DNA from: Paraburkholderia sp. UYCP14C
GTDB lineage: Bacteria > Pseudomonadota > Gammaproteobacteria > Burkholderiales > Burkholderiaceae
Direction of reading: 5' to 3'
Assembly: GCF_004197395.1 (NCBI RefSeq)
Contig: NZ_SELS01000001.1
Coordinates: 124,001-188,000 of the forward strand
Length of the DNA stretch: 64,000 nucleotides
The notes under the pieces were generated by a model, which worked only from the letters and a program-made list of their open reading frames with translations, had not been told where the DNA came from and made no database searches. Both the position numbers and the translations under genes were made by a program. The number at the start of each line of letters is the position of its first letter. The first letter of the stretch is position 1. Below are positions 53,215-62,037 of the stretch, piece by piece.

Positions 53215-54618
53215 ATGAGAACCATCGAAAACACTACAGGAGACCGCAGCAGCGCCGGTGTTTCAGGCGCTGTGACGCAAGGCTCGATCATCGCGCGTCT
53301 GGAGCGCTTGCCGCGGAACCGGATGCAGGTGCGCGCGCGCATACTGATCGGTCTCGCGACGTTCTTTGACGGCTTCGACGTCATCGCGATCGCGGCGACG
53401 CTGCCCTTGCTGATCGCGAAATGGAATCTGACTCCTTGGGACGTCGGCTTCCTGCTTGGCTCCGGCTCCGTGGGACAGCTGATCGGCGCGTTCCTGTTTC
53501 CGTGGTATGCGGAACGCGGCGGACGCGTGAAGGCGATCGCGCTGAGCTCGGGCATCATCGGCATCACCAGTATCGCGTGCGGCTTCGCGCCGACCTTCGC
53601 GGTGTTCGTCGCGCTGCGTATCATCCAGGGCCTGGGCCTCGGCGGCGAGTTGCCGGTGGCCGCGACCTATATCAACGAGATCAGCCGCGCGCACGGCCGC
53701 GGACGCTTCGTTCTGCTGTACGAAACCGTGTTCCCGATCGGGCTGCTCGCGTCGAGCGCGCTCGGTGCGTGGATCGTGCCGCGCTTCGGCTGGCAGGCGA
53801 TGTACTTCATCGGCGGCATGCCGTTGATCCTGTTCTTCGTGCTGCGCAAGCTCGTGCCGGAATCGCCGCGCTGGCTCGCCGTGCGCGACCGGATGGCCGA
53901 AGCCGATTCCGCCGTGCTCGCGTTCGAACGTGCCGCCAAGGTGCCGCTGCCGCCGGTCGCGCATGCGTCGGAGTTCGACGAGATGGTCAATCGCCATCCG
54001 AAGCGCCGTGTCGCGGACCTGTTCGGCCCGGCCTATCTGAAGCGCACGCTCGCCGTGGCGATGCTATGGGTCACTTGCGGCTTCATCCAGTACGGTCTGT
54101 CGACCTGGCTGCCGACGATCTACCGCACGATCTATCATGCACCGCTGCAACTCGCGCTGAACCTGGCCGTCGCGGCGTCGGTGCTCGGCGTGCTCGGATC
54201 GCTGGCTTGCGCGTTGCTGGTCGACAAGGTGGGTCGCAAGCCGATCATCAACATCTCGTTCCTGCTGTGCGCGTTGTCGCTGGCCATGGCGGGGGTGCTG
54301 CACGGTTCGTCGGTGTATGTGGTCGCAACCTGCTGCGCGTTCGCGCTCGGCTTTCTCGCCAGCGGCTTCATCACGGCCTATGTGTACACGCCGGAGCTGT
54401 ACCCGACGAGCATCCGCGCGATGGGCTGCGGTGTCGGCGGCGCGTGGCTGAAGGTGGCGGCGATCTTCGCGCCGGCGATCGTGTCGAAGACGATGATCGG
54501 CGGCAACCTGGAGGTGGCGTTCTATATCCTGGCTGCGGTGCCGTTCGTCGCGGCGGTGGCCGTGCACTTCCTCGGTATCGAAACCAAGGGCAAGGTGCTG
54601 GAGCAGCTCGAGGCTTGA
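53215..54618 (+). CDS. MFS transporter, aromatic acid:H+ symporter (AAHS) type
   Basis: A 467-residue protein with twelve hydrophobic segments and the family sequence ATFFDGFDVIAIAATLPLL in helix 1. AAHS proteins take up aromatic acids. I start at the ATG at 53215; a TTG at 53182 overlaps the reductase stop by 8 bases (TTGCCTAA), matching the overlap pattern elsewhere in the operon, and is a real alternative. It is the last gene before a terminator. Confidence 0.9.
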   Translation: MRTIENTTGDRSSAGVSGAVTQGSIIARLERLPRNRMQVRARILIGLATFFDGFDVIAIAATLPLLIAKWNLTPWDVGFLLGSGSVGQLIGAFLFPWYAERGGRVKAIALSSGIIGITSIACGFAPTFAVFVALRIIQGLGLGGELPVAATYINEISRAHGRGRFVLLYETVFPIGLLASSALGAWIVPRFGWQAMYFIGGMPLILFFVLRKLVPESPRWLAVRDRMAEADSAVLAFERAAKVPLPPVAHASEFDEMVNRHPKRRVADLFGPAYLKRTLAVAMLWVTCGFIQYGLSTWLPTIYRTIYHAPLQLALNLAVAASVLGVLGSLACALLVDKVGRKPIINISFLLCALSLAMAGVLHGSSVYVVATCCAFALGFLASGFITAYVYTPELYPTSIRAMGCGVGGAWLKVAAIFAPAIVSKTMIGGNLEVAFYILAAVPFVAAVAVHFLGIETKGKVLEQLEA

Positions 54619-54656
54619 CCCGTACTGCGTGATGACCGCTTGAGCAGTAGAAACGC

Positions 54657-54683
54657 AAGGCGCACCGGGTGGTGCGCCTTTTG
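54657..54683 (+). terminator. Terminator of the Rieske operon
   Basis: A 10-bp stem (AAGGCGCACC / GGTGCGCCTT) with loop GGGT, followed by TTTTG, 39 bases after the transporter stop. It also faces the convergent acetyltransferase gene. Confidence 0.85.
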
Positions 54684-54715
54684 TCTTAGATGGGCCTCGA
54701 TGAAGCGCCGCGCTT

Positions 54716-55177
54716 TTAGAGCGCTTTGCGATAAACCACGAAGCCGGACTTGTCCGCGACCTTGTCGTAAAGCCGCATCGCGGTGTGATTCGTCTCATGC
54801 GTCTGCCAGTAGACGCGCTGCGCGCCGTCGGCTTTTGCCCGCGCATAAACGGCCTCGATCAGCGCACGGCCGACGCCCTTGCCGCGCTCGCTATCGAGCG
54901 TGTACAGGTCCTGCAGATAGCAGATCGGGCCGGCCATCGTCGTATGACGGTGATAGAGGAAATGCACGAGGCCTTGCAATTGCCCGGCGCGTTCGGCGAC
55001 GAACGCATGCATCGGCTCGTACCCATCGAAAAAGCGATTCCACGTGATTTGCGTGATTTCGCGCGGCAGCGCGGTATCGCCCGAGCGGCCATAAAACGCG
55101 TTGTAGGCGTCCCATAGCGGCAGCCATGCGTCGAAGTCGTCACGGTTGACGGCGCGAATCTGCAGCGGGGCGGACAT
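54716..55177 (-). CDS. GNAT-family acetyltransferase
   Basis: A 153-residue protein with the acetyl-CoA-binding strand LYTLDSERGKGVGRALIEAVYARAK (Arg/Gln-x-x-Gly-x-Gly). The substrate is unknown. The start at 55177 precedes the domain. It converges on the Rieske operon. Confidence 0.88.
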   Translation of the reverse strand: MSAPLQIRAVNRDDFDAWLPLWDAYNAFYGRSGDTALPREITQITWNRFFDGYEPMHAFVAERAGQLQGLVHFLYHRHTTMAGPICYLQDLYTLDSERGKGVGRALIEAVYARAKADGAQRVYWQTHETNHTAMRLYDKVADKSGFVVYRKAL

Positions 55178-55319
55178 GTGGGCGGCTCCTTGGGAAAGCA
55201 GTGGAACCGCCAGCATAGAAAATTTGCAGCGCGATTGTTAGCTCCACTATCTGCGCAAAATCTGGAGCCACGGCGCCTGCGACGCAGCGGTGAGCGGATG
55301 CGTCACCGCCTGCCGCGAG

Positions 55320-55523
55320 TCAGTGCTTGTGATGTTGCTTGTGGCGCAGCTCGTTGCGGACCTTCTTCGCGGCGAATAGCGGCACGTAGTCGAATACGCG
55401 CGCGTCGTTCCTGAATTCGGCGAGCGTATCGGCGTACATGCGCGACACCGTTTCGGCCGGCGTCCCAGTTTCTTCCGCGATGCTTCGGACTACTTCGTCT
55501 ACATTCGGCTCTGGCTGAGACAT
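55320..55523 (-). CDS. DUF3562 protein
   Basis: A 67-residue small protein, helical, with a His/Lys-rich tail (RHKQHHKH). A GGAG lies upstream of the ATG. The family is common in Burkholderiaceae and of unknown function. Confidence 0.78.
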   Translation of the reverse strand: MSQPEPNVDEVVRSIAEETGTPAETVSRMYADTLAEFRNDARVFDYVPLFAAKKVRNELRHKQHHKH

Positions 55524-55762
55524 GGGCTTTCTCCGGGTAGGGCGGCGGGCTGGATGGACGGACGGTACGCGGACGGCAGGAAACCATTACAGGATGCGAA
55601 GCGCGGGCACGCCAATTGAATCACCCTATCGCTCGACTCAAGTCACAGAGATTTTCTTCTTGCACCCCGGCAAACGCCGATGCGGTGGGGCCGCGCGGAA
55701 AAGCAACCGGCGCGGCGGTGGTGAATACCCGGGAAACGCGCTTGGGTAAGCGAGCGGCGTTT

Positions 55763-57106
55763 CTACTTCTCCATCTTCTGCGCCACATGCGCGATCCGGT
55801 CGCGCACGACGCCGATCGCCTGCTTCAATGCGTAAACGTCCTGAAAGTATCGATACGGAATGCGGATCTGACTCGCGTTCGCGTCGATGCTTTCAATCTC
55901 CTCACGCCATTGGGCGATCTGCGTGCGAGACGGCGTGGCGTTCTTCCACACTTCGTCTTCGAGCGCCTTGATCGCGCGATACCACACGAACAGGCGTTTC
56001 TTCATACGCGCTTCGAGCATGCGAGGCAGCGCCTGCGCGAGGCCGATCAGCAGCGCGAGGAACGGCACCAGAATCAGCAGCCGCCGTTCGATCAGGCTTG
56101 CGAGCCAGAACGGCAGGTAGCGATACAGAAACGGCCGGCCCGATTTGAAGTAGCGCACGCTTTCGTCGGAGATCGGGAATTCTTCGGTGTTCAGGTTCGG
56201 GAACGTGCCGAGCGGCGTGAAGTAGTCCTCGCCGCCGTGCACCGTGCGCGCCGCGTCGAGCAGCAGATAGACGAGCGCCGGATGCAGCGTGTCCTTCGAC
56301 ACGAGCAGCGCGGTGGCCGCGAGCAGCGTGACGTCGCTGCGCGGCAGATCGTCGGCGACGCTCGTCGATGCGCGCGGCAACACGATCTTCGATAGCGACG
56401 GGAATTTCTGCACCAGCGCATCGGCCTGGGCGAAGCTCATCAGCTTCAGGTTGCTGGTGAGCAGCGTGTGCTGCATGTCGGCGTCGGGCCGGCCGATGAA
56501 GAACGCCGCGTCGACCTGACCGCTTTCGAGCCCCTGGTAGGCGGCGTTCGCGTCCATCTGCAGCAGCGTCGAGTTCTGACTCGTGATGCCGCTATAGCCG
56601 AGCAGCACCTGCGATACGTTGAGCAGGCCGCTGCCCGGCACGCCCATCGAAATGCGTTTGCCGCGCAGTTGCGATAGCCGGTCCATCGTCGCATCGCCTC
56701 GATAGAACACCCAGATCGGCTCGTACGACACGGCGGCGATGGTTTGCAGATTGTCGGTGTCTTTCGGACTGGTCGTGCCCGACTGGATGAAGCCGACCTG
56801 ATAGGCGCTGTCCGGGTCCGCGAGACGCTGGTAGTTTTCGATCGAGCCCGACGAGCTGCGGATGTCGAGCTTGATGCCCTCGCGCTTGAGCAGCGGCGCG
56901 TAGCGATCGGCGAAGCCGCGATAGATGCCGCCCTGCGCGCCCGAGGTGATGACGATCGTGCGCTGGAACGCGGGCTCGAGCACGAGCGCGAGCATCCAGC
57001 AGAACGCGGCGAACAGCACGATCGCGCCGACGAGCAGAAGACGCCGGCGCCGCCGCGTCATTGGCGTTCTCAGACTGCGGTACTGTGCGGGGTCTGGTCT
57101 CGGCAT
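55763..57106 (-). CDS. TAXI-family solute-binding protein with membrane anchors
   Basis: This 447-residue protein has an N-terminal membrane helix (about 18-42), a TAXI/NMT1-like periplasmic binding domain (TSGAQGGIYRGFADRYAPLL to about 325), a second helix (LLILVPFLALLIGLAQAL near 345-362) and a cytoplasmic helical tail of about 80 residues. TRAP-TAXI proteins normally deliver solutes to a separate permease, but no TRAP permease is nearby. The topology looks like a sensor rather than a transporter. The start at 57061 is an alternative. Confidence 0.82.
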   Translation of the reverse strand: MPRPDPAQYRSLRTPMTRRRRRLLLVGAIVLFAAFCWMLALVLEPAFQRTIVITSGAQGGIYRGFADRYAPLLKREGIKLDIRSSSGSIENYQRLADPDSAYQVGFIQSGTTSPKDTDNLQTIAAVSYEPIWVFYRGDATMDRLSQLRGKRISMGVPGSGLLNVSQVLLGYSGITSQNSTLLQMDANAAYQGLESGQVDAAFFIGRPDADMQHTLLTSNLKLMSFAQADALVQKFPSLSKIVLPRASTSVADDLPRSDVTLLAATALLVSKDTLHPALVYLLLDAARTVHGGEDYFTPLGTFPNLNTEEFPISDESVRYFKSGRPFLYRYLPFWLASLIERRLLILVPFLALLIGLAQALPRMLEARMKKRLFVWYRAIKALEDEVWKNATPSRTQIAQWREEIESIDANASQIRIPYRYFQDVYALKQAIGVVRDRIAHVAQKMEK

Positions 57107-57206
57107 CGTTACCCGGGTATGGTCAGTCCGCCGTCGGCGAGCGACGTGCTGGACTCGGCTTGTGGTCCTTCAACTGTACGATATCGGCGCGCTTTATTCG
57201 ACAGCG

Positions 57207-58133
57207 CTACGCAACATCCTCTGCCTCGCTGCCCAACTCCCGCGCAATGAACTCGACGAACGCGCGGATCCGATTCGACATCTGATGCCGCGGCGAATAC
57301 ACCGCGAAGATATCCGCATTCGGCGTGTCGTGATCGGGCAGTAGCTGGACCAGCGAACCATCCGCGAGATATTGCCGGATGTCCCATTCGGCGCGCATCA
57401 GGATGCCGTGTCCTTCGAGCGCCCACTTGACGGCGATCTCGCCGTCGTTGGTGGTCAGCGTGCCTTTGATGCGCACCGCCTCGGTCTTGCGCGCGGCGCC
57501 GCGTCCCGAGCTCAGCCGCCACACGCCGTAGGCTTCGTCGCCCTGACGGATGCCGATGCAGTTGTGGCGCGTCAGATCGTGCGCCGTGAGCGGCGTGCCG
57601 TGCGCCGCGAGATACGACGGCGCCGCGCACAGCAAACGCCGGTTCGGCGCAAGACGGCGCGCGACCACGCGCGTATCGGGCGGCTCGCCGAAGCGGATGC
57701 AGACGTCGAAGCTGTCGTCGGTGAGCGGCGGCGGCGTGACCGACAGCTGCAGTTGAACCGACACCTGCGGATACCGCGCGACGAAGCGCGAGATCGCCGG
57801 GCCGATATGGCTGCGCCCGAAGCCGAGCGTCGCGTTCACGCGCAGCAGACCCTTCGGCGTCTGCTTCGCCGAGCCGAGCAATTCGGCCAGCTCGTCGATC
57901 TCGTCGAGAATCCGCCGCGCGCGTTCGAGGTATAGCTCGCCTTCGGGCGTGAGCATCATGCGGCGCGTCGTGCGGTTCACGAGCGCGGCGCCCGCGCGCT
58001 GCTCCATTTGCGTGAGGCGCTTGCTGACGGCGGCAGCCGTCAGCCCCAGTTCGCGCGCGGCCGCGCTCAAGCTGCCGCTCGCGGCGAGCGTCGAGAAAAA
58101 GCCCAGATCCGCTGGCTGGACGGTGTCGCGCAT
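57207..58133 (-). CDS. LysR-family regulator, probably of tartrate use
   Basis: A 308-residue protein with the LysR winged helix (residues 5-65) and a substrate-binding domain. Divergent from the tartrate dehydrogenase gene across 124 bases, it probably controls it. The start at 58133 follows the family. Confidence 0.92.
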   Translation of the reverse strand: MRDTVQPADLGFFSTLAASGSLSAAARELGLTAAAVSKRLTQMEQRAGAALVNRTTRRMMLTPEGELYLERARRILDEIDELAELLGSAKQTPKGLLRVNATLGFGRSHIGPAISRFVARYPQVSVQLQLSVTPPPLTDDSFDVCIRFGEPPDTRVVARRLAPNRRLLCAAPSYLAAHGTPLTAHDLTRHNCIGIRQGDEAYGVWRLSSGRGAARKTEAVRIKGTLTTNDGEIAVKWALEGHGILMRAEWDIRQYLADGSLVQLLPDHDTPNADIFAVYSPRHQMSNRIRAFVEFIARELGSEAEDVA

Positions 58134-58257
58134 CGTCTTTTCGACGCCTTCGCATTTGTGAATGCAAGTTAAAGATGCTTTGAGTTTAGCACCGGTTTTT
58201 ACCTGAGGGATCGCGCTAGAGTGCACCTACGCCATTCACCAAGTACAGGACGGAGAC
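58134..58257. promoter_or_regulatory. Divergent LysR/ttuC control region
   Basis: The gap between the LysR gene and the tartrate dehydrogenase gene, where LysR proteins usually bind T-N11-A dyads. The AT-rich part near 58155-58200 is the likely site, but no unambiguous dyad was fixed. Confidence 0.4.
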
Positions 58258-59352
58258 ATGAAAACCTATCGCATCGCAACCATCCCCGGCGACGGCATCG
58301 GCAAGGAGGTCGTGCCGGCCGGCGCGCAGGTGCTCGACGCGCTCGCGAAGACCACGCGCGCCTTCACGTTCGAGTTCGAGAACTTCGACTGGGGCGGCGA
58401 CTACTATCGCCAGCACGGCGTGATGATGCCGGCGAACGGGCTCGACGCGATCCGCAACAAGGACGCGATCCTGTTCGGCTCGGCTGGCGACAAGGACATT
58501 CCCGATCACATCACGCTGTGGGGGCTGCGCCTGAAGATCTGCCAGGGTTTCGATCAATACGCGAACGTGCGCCCGACGCGCATCCTGCCCGGCATCGACG
58601 CACCGCTGAAGTACTGCAAGCCCGAAGATCTGAACTGGGTGATCGTTCGCGAAAACTCGGAAGGTGAATATTCGGGCGTCGGCGGCCGCGTGCACCAGGG
58701 CCATCCGATCGAAGCCGCGACCGATGTGTCGATGATGACGCGCGCCGGCGTCGAGCGCATCATGCGCTTCGCATTCCGCCTCGCGCAGTCGCGTCCGCGC
58801 AAGCTGTTGACCGTAATCACGAAGAGCAACGCGCAGCGTCACGCGATGGTGATGTGGGACGAGATCGCGCTCGAAATCTCGAAGGAGTTTCCGGACGTCA
58901 CGTGGGACAAGGAACTCGTCGACGCGGCGACTGCGCGCATGGTCAACCGTCCCGCGACGCTCGATACGATCGTCGCCACCAATCTGCACGCGGATATTCT
59001 CAGCGACCTCGCGGCCGCGCTGGCGGGCAGCCTCGGCATCGCGCCGACCGGCAACATCGATCCGGAGCGCCGCTATCCGTCGATGTTCGAGCCGATCCAC
59101 GGCTCCGCGTTCGACATCATGGGAAAGGGGCTCGCGAATCCGGTCGGCACGTTCTGGTCGGTCGTGATGCTGCTCGAACATCTCGGCGAATTCGATGCGG
59201 CGAGGCGCGTGATGCAGGCCGTCGAAGCGGTCACCGCGAACAACGCGCTGCACACGCGCGACCTCGGCGGCACGGCCACGACCGCGCAGGTGACCGCGGC
59301 CGTATGCGCGTTCATCGAGCAGGCGGCGACGCCCGCGGCGAACGCGGCTTGA
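58258..59352 (+). CDS. ttuC: Tartrate dehydrogenase/decarboxylase
   Basis: A 364-residue enzyme of the isocitrate/isopropylmalate dehydrogenase family with IPGDGIGKEVVPAG at the N-terminus and the ENSEGEYSGVGG and DAATARMVNRP stretches of the tartrate group. It oxidises tartrate with NAD+ and Mn2+. First gene of a unit with the MFS transporter. Confidence 0.92.
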   Translation: MKTYRIATIPGDGIGKEVVPAGAQVLDALAKTTRAFTFEFENFDWGGDYYRQHGVMMPANGLDAIRNKDAILFGSAGDKDIPDHITLWGLRLKICQGFDQYANVRPTRILPGIDAPLKYCKPEDLNWVIVRENSEGEYSGVGGRVHQGHPIEAATDVSMMTRAGVERIMRFAFRLAQSRPRKLLTVITKSNAQRHAMVMWDEIALEISKEFPDVTWDKELVDAATARMVNRPATLDTIVATNLHADILSDLAAALAGSLGIAPTGNIDPERRYPSMFEPIHGSAFDIMGKGLANPVGTFWSVVMLLEHLGEFDAARRVMQAVEAVTANNALHTRDLGGTATTAQVTAAVCAFIEQAATPAANAA

Positions 59353-59390
59353 GCGTCGGCTTCGCGTGAACTGACCAGCACTGAGCGGGA

Positions 59391-59439
59391 AGCGCGCGCA
59401 ATTCGGGCGCGCGCTACGCCCCGGCCACGACGTGGCCGG
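59391..59439. repeat. Two adjacent hairpins between ttuC and ttuB
   Basis: AGCGCGCG / CGCGCGCT (59391-59398 and 59408-59415), then CCGGCCAC / GTGGCCGG (59421-59428 and 59432-59439). They could stabilise the upstream mRNA end or set the ttuC:ttuB ratio. Confidence 0.45.
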
Positions 59440-59528
59440 CACCCAACCTTGACTCGACTAGCTCGGCCCAACGTCGGCCGGCGCGAGGCTCGCGCGCGGT
59501 CTACTGCCGCGCGCCGCAGGAGGAGACA

Positions 59529-60839
59529 ATGAGTTCGGAACTCGAAACCCGGGTGTCCCGCAAGCTGATGCTGCGGATCATCCCGTTCGTCATGCTGTTG
59601 TACTTCGTGAGCTTTCTCGATCGCGTGAATGTGGGCTTCGCCGCGTTGTCGATGAACAAGGCGATCGGTCTGTCGCCGACCGCGTTCGGCCTCGGCGGCG
59701 GGCTCTTTTTTATCGGCTATTTTCTGTTCGAAGTGCCGTCGAACCTGATCCTGCACAAGGTCGGCGCGCGTCGCTGGATTGCTCGCGTGATGGTGTCGTG
59801 GGGGATCGTGTCGCTCGGATCCGCGTTCGTCGTCGGGCCGAACAGCTTCTACGCGCTGCGCTTCATTCTCGGCGTCGCGGAAGCGGGCTTCTTTCCCGGC
59901 ATCATCCTGTATCTGAGCCTGTGGTTTCCGACGCGCCAGCGCGCGGTCGCGGCGGCGTGGTTCATGGCGGCCGCGCCGATCTCGACCGCGATCGGCTCGC
60001 CGATCTCCGGCGCGATCATGAAGCTGCCGCCCATTGCCGGACTCGCCGACTGGCAATTGCTCTACATACTGGAAGCGTTGCCCGCGATCGTCCTCGGCTT
60101 CTGCGTGCTCAAGTATCTGACCGACAAGCCCGCGCAAGCCGAATGGCTGCAGCCCGAAGAGCGCGACTGGCTGATCGCGAAGCTGAAGCTCGAAGCCGAC
60201 GCGCGGCACGCGCATGCGGGCCACACGGCCGGCGCGCTCAGCGCGTTGCGCGATCCGCGTGTGCTCGCGCTCGCGCTGATCTACTTCGGCACCTCGGCGG
60301 GACTTTATACGCTCGGCTTGTGGGCGCCGTTGATCATCCGCCAATACGGTTTCGGCACGTTCGAAACCGGGCTGCTTGCCGGTGTGCCGAGCGTGCTCGC
60401 GGTGATCGCGATGGTGTTGTGGGCGAAGAACTCGGATCGCACCGACGAACGCACGTGGCACGTGGTGATTCCGTGCGCGCTCGCATGCGTCGGCTTCGTG
60501 TTCGCCGGCAATGCGGGCAGCGCATTGATGATCGTGCTTGCGCTCGTCGTCGTGAACGTCGGAATCAGCGCTGCGAAGGCGCCGCTGTGGGCGATGCCGA
60601 GCATGTTCCTGTCGGGTGCCGGGGCCGCGGCGGGGATTGCGATGATCAACTCGATCGGCAATCTCGGCGGCTTCGTCGGGCCGTTTGCGATTGGCTGGCT
60701 CAAGAACGTGACGGGCGGGTACACGGCGGGGCTTTATGTGGTCGGCGCGACGTTGGCGGTGTCGGCGGTCGTGACGCTGATGCTGAGCCGGCAGACGAAG
60801 CATGCGCCGGTCGCGGTGCGCGAACGGCAAGGGCATTGA
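59529..60839 (+). CDS. ttuB: MFS tartrate transporter (ACS family)
   Basis: A 436-residue protein with about twelve helices and the anion:cation symporter signature SFLDRVNVGFAALSMNK in helix 1. Position after ttuC supports tartrate uptake. A strong GGAGGAG precedes the ATG. Confidence 0.9.
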   Translation: MSSELETRVSRKLMLRIIPFVMLLYFVSFLDRVNVGFAALSMNKAIGLSPTAFGLGGGLFFIGYFLFEVPSNLILHKVGARRWIARVMVSWGIVSLGSAFVVGPNSFYALRFILGVAEAGFFPGIILYLSLWFPTRQRAVAAAWFMAAAPISTAIGSPISGAIMKLPPIAGLADWQLLYILEALPAIVLGFCVLKYLTDKPAQAEWLQPEERDWLIAKLKLEADARHAHAGHTAGALSALRDPRVLALALIYFGTSAGLYTLGLWAPLIIRQYGFGTFETGLLAGVPSVLAVIAMVLWAKNSDRTDERTWHVVIPCALACVGFVFAGNAGSALMIVLALVVVNVGISAAKAPLWAMPSMFLSGAGAAAGIAMINSIGNLGGFVGPFAIGWLKNVTGGYTAGLYVVGATLAVSAVVTLMLSRQTKHAPVAVRERQGH

Positions 60840-60921
60840 ACGAAGCATCGATGAGGCGAGCGGGCCGCCGGTTGAAATGCCGGCGGCGCCCGTAAATCGA
60901 TCCGATGCGTCAGCACTTCGA

Positions 60922-61530
60922 CTACCGGAACCCGTAGACAAGCACCTTCTTCCCTTCAAAGTGTTCCTGCACACCTTGCACGCAATTCATCGGACAGCTG
61001 TAGTCGGGAGTCGACGAGGCCGTCGGGACACTCGCCCGATAGACCACCGATTCGATCTGCGTCCCGTCCGAAGTGATCACGATGTTCAGGTCAGTCGCGA
61101 CGCCAGCCGCCACCGGTCCTCCGGCGGTGTAGCGGACCGACATCGTTCCGGTGCAATCGGAGTTCACCGTGTAGGTGCCGGTCTGGTGCGGATTGAACGT
61201 AGTCGAGCCGGCTTTCGGCACGCCGTTGATGTTCCCGACGTCAGTGCGCTTGAAGCCACCGTTCCCGTCGAACGTCACGAGGGCGACGTCATCGTAAATC
61301 AACGGGGTCGTGAACGGATGCAGCGTGTTCGTCGAATCGAGCAATCCAAGAATCTCTCCGTGACCGATGAACCCATAGGGTCCCTTTAGCGTTGCCTTGG
61401 AGCAAAGGCCACCGCCACCACCGTCACCATCGCCATCACCCCTGCCGCCTGCCTGCGCGGTGCCGCTTAGCGACAGAAGTGCAACGGCTACCGCCGGCCA
61501 AACGCTTATATGCCGGGTCTTCATCTTCAT
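60922..61530 (-). CDS. Exported protein of unknown function with Gly/Asp-rich N-terminus
   Basis: A 202-residue protein with a signal peptide (cleavage near AQAG, residue 28) followed by GGRGDGDGDGGGGG. The rest looks like a beta-barrel (GPYGFIGHGEILGLLD... GTYTVNSDCTGTMSVRYTAGG), with Cys pairs (SDC, PMNC). The family is unknown. It is monocistronic. Confidence 0.75.
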   Translation of the reverse strand: MKMKTRHISVWPAVAVALLSLSGTAQAGGRGDGDGDGGGGGLCSKATLKGPYGFIGHGEILGLLDSTNTLHPFTTPLIYDDVALVTFDGNGGFKRTDVGNINGVPKAGSTTFNPHQTGTYTVNSDCTGTMSVRYTAGGPVAAGVATDLNIVITSDGTQIESVVYRASVPTASSTPDYSCPMNCVQGVQEHFEGKKVLVYGFR

Positions 61531-62037
61531 CTCCTTGTTAGCAAATCAGGCGCATGAAATCGCGGCATGCAACAGCCCTTCGGCTGCCGGGATCGGGGCC
61601 TGAATCAATCAAACGAAAATAGTCGATCTGAAATGGCCGCAGCAATGCCTGGTCGCCGTCGGTTGAAGGACCAGGGGGGGCCAAAGTGGTGAATGACGAA
61701 ACGCTTTCACCGGGCAATCGTGCTTCGCCCGGTGTCGGCGGATACGTGCTGAAGGAATGCACGAAAGTCCGCGCAATGGTGACTTCGTGGGTCAGCCACG
61801 CTTTAAAGGCGCATGGCGAAAACCAGTGTAATCCACGCTATTTGCGCGGACCTGATGAATATCGGACAAAAGGGAGGCACATTCAGATCGCACCACGCGA
61901 ATCGAGGCGTTTTCTCTGGTTCTCCGCGTGGCTAATGTGCAACGTCGTCACGCGCGGCACAAGAGCGCGCGTGACGACTCGATGGCGGCGAGAAGCCGAC
62001 TGACGGCGCGAGTGGCCGCTTTAGATTCCAGGCAAGC
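61531..62037. other. Intergenic region before the amino acid permease gene
   Basis: About 500 bases with no gene I can support. A plus-strand frame at 61686-62003 has no domain and an Arg-rich composition. The main structure is the hairpin at 61944-61978. Confidence 0.5.
61944..61978. terminator. 13-bp perfect hairpin downstream of the permease gene
   Basis: GTCGTCACGCGCG and CGCGCGTGACGAC with a 9-base loop, 60 bases past the permease stop. It has no T-tract, so it is only a probable terminator. Confidence 0.5.

Noticed and set aside
59073-60974. 633-codon reverse open frame antisense to ttuB
   Set aside because: Composition and lack of domains mark it as a shadow of the transporter gene.
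61686-62003. 105-codon forward frame in the 61.5-62.0 kb gap
   Set aside because: No domain, Arg-rich end, and it contains the strong hairpin at 61944-61978.
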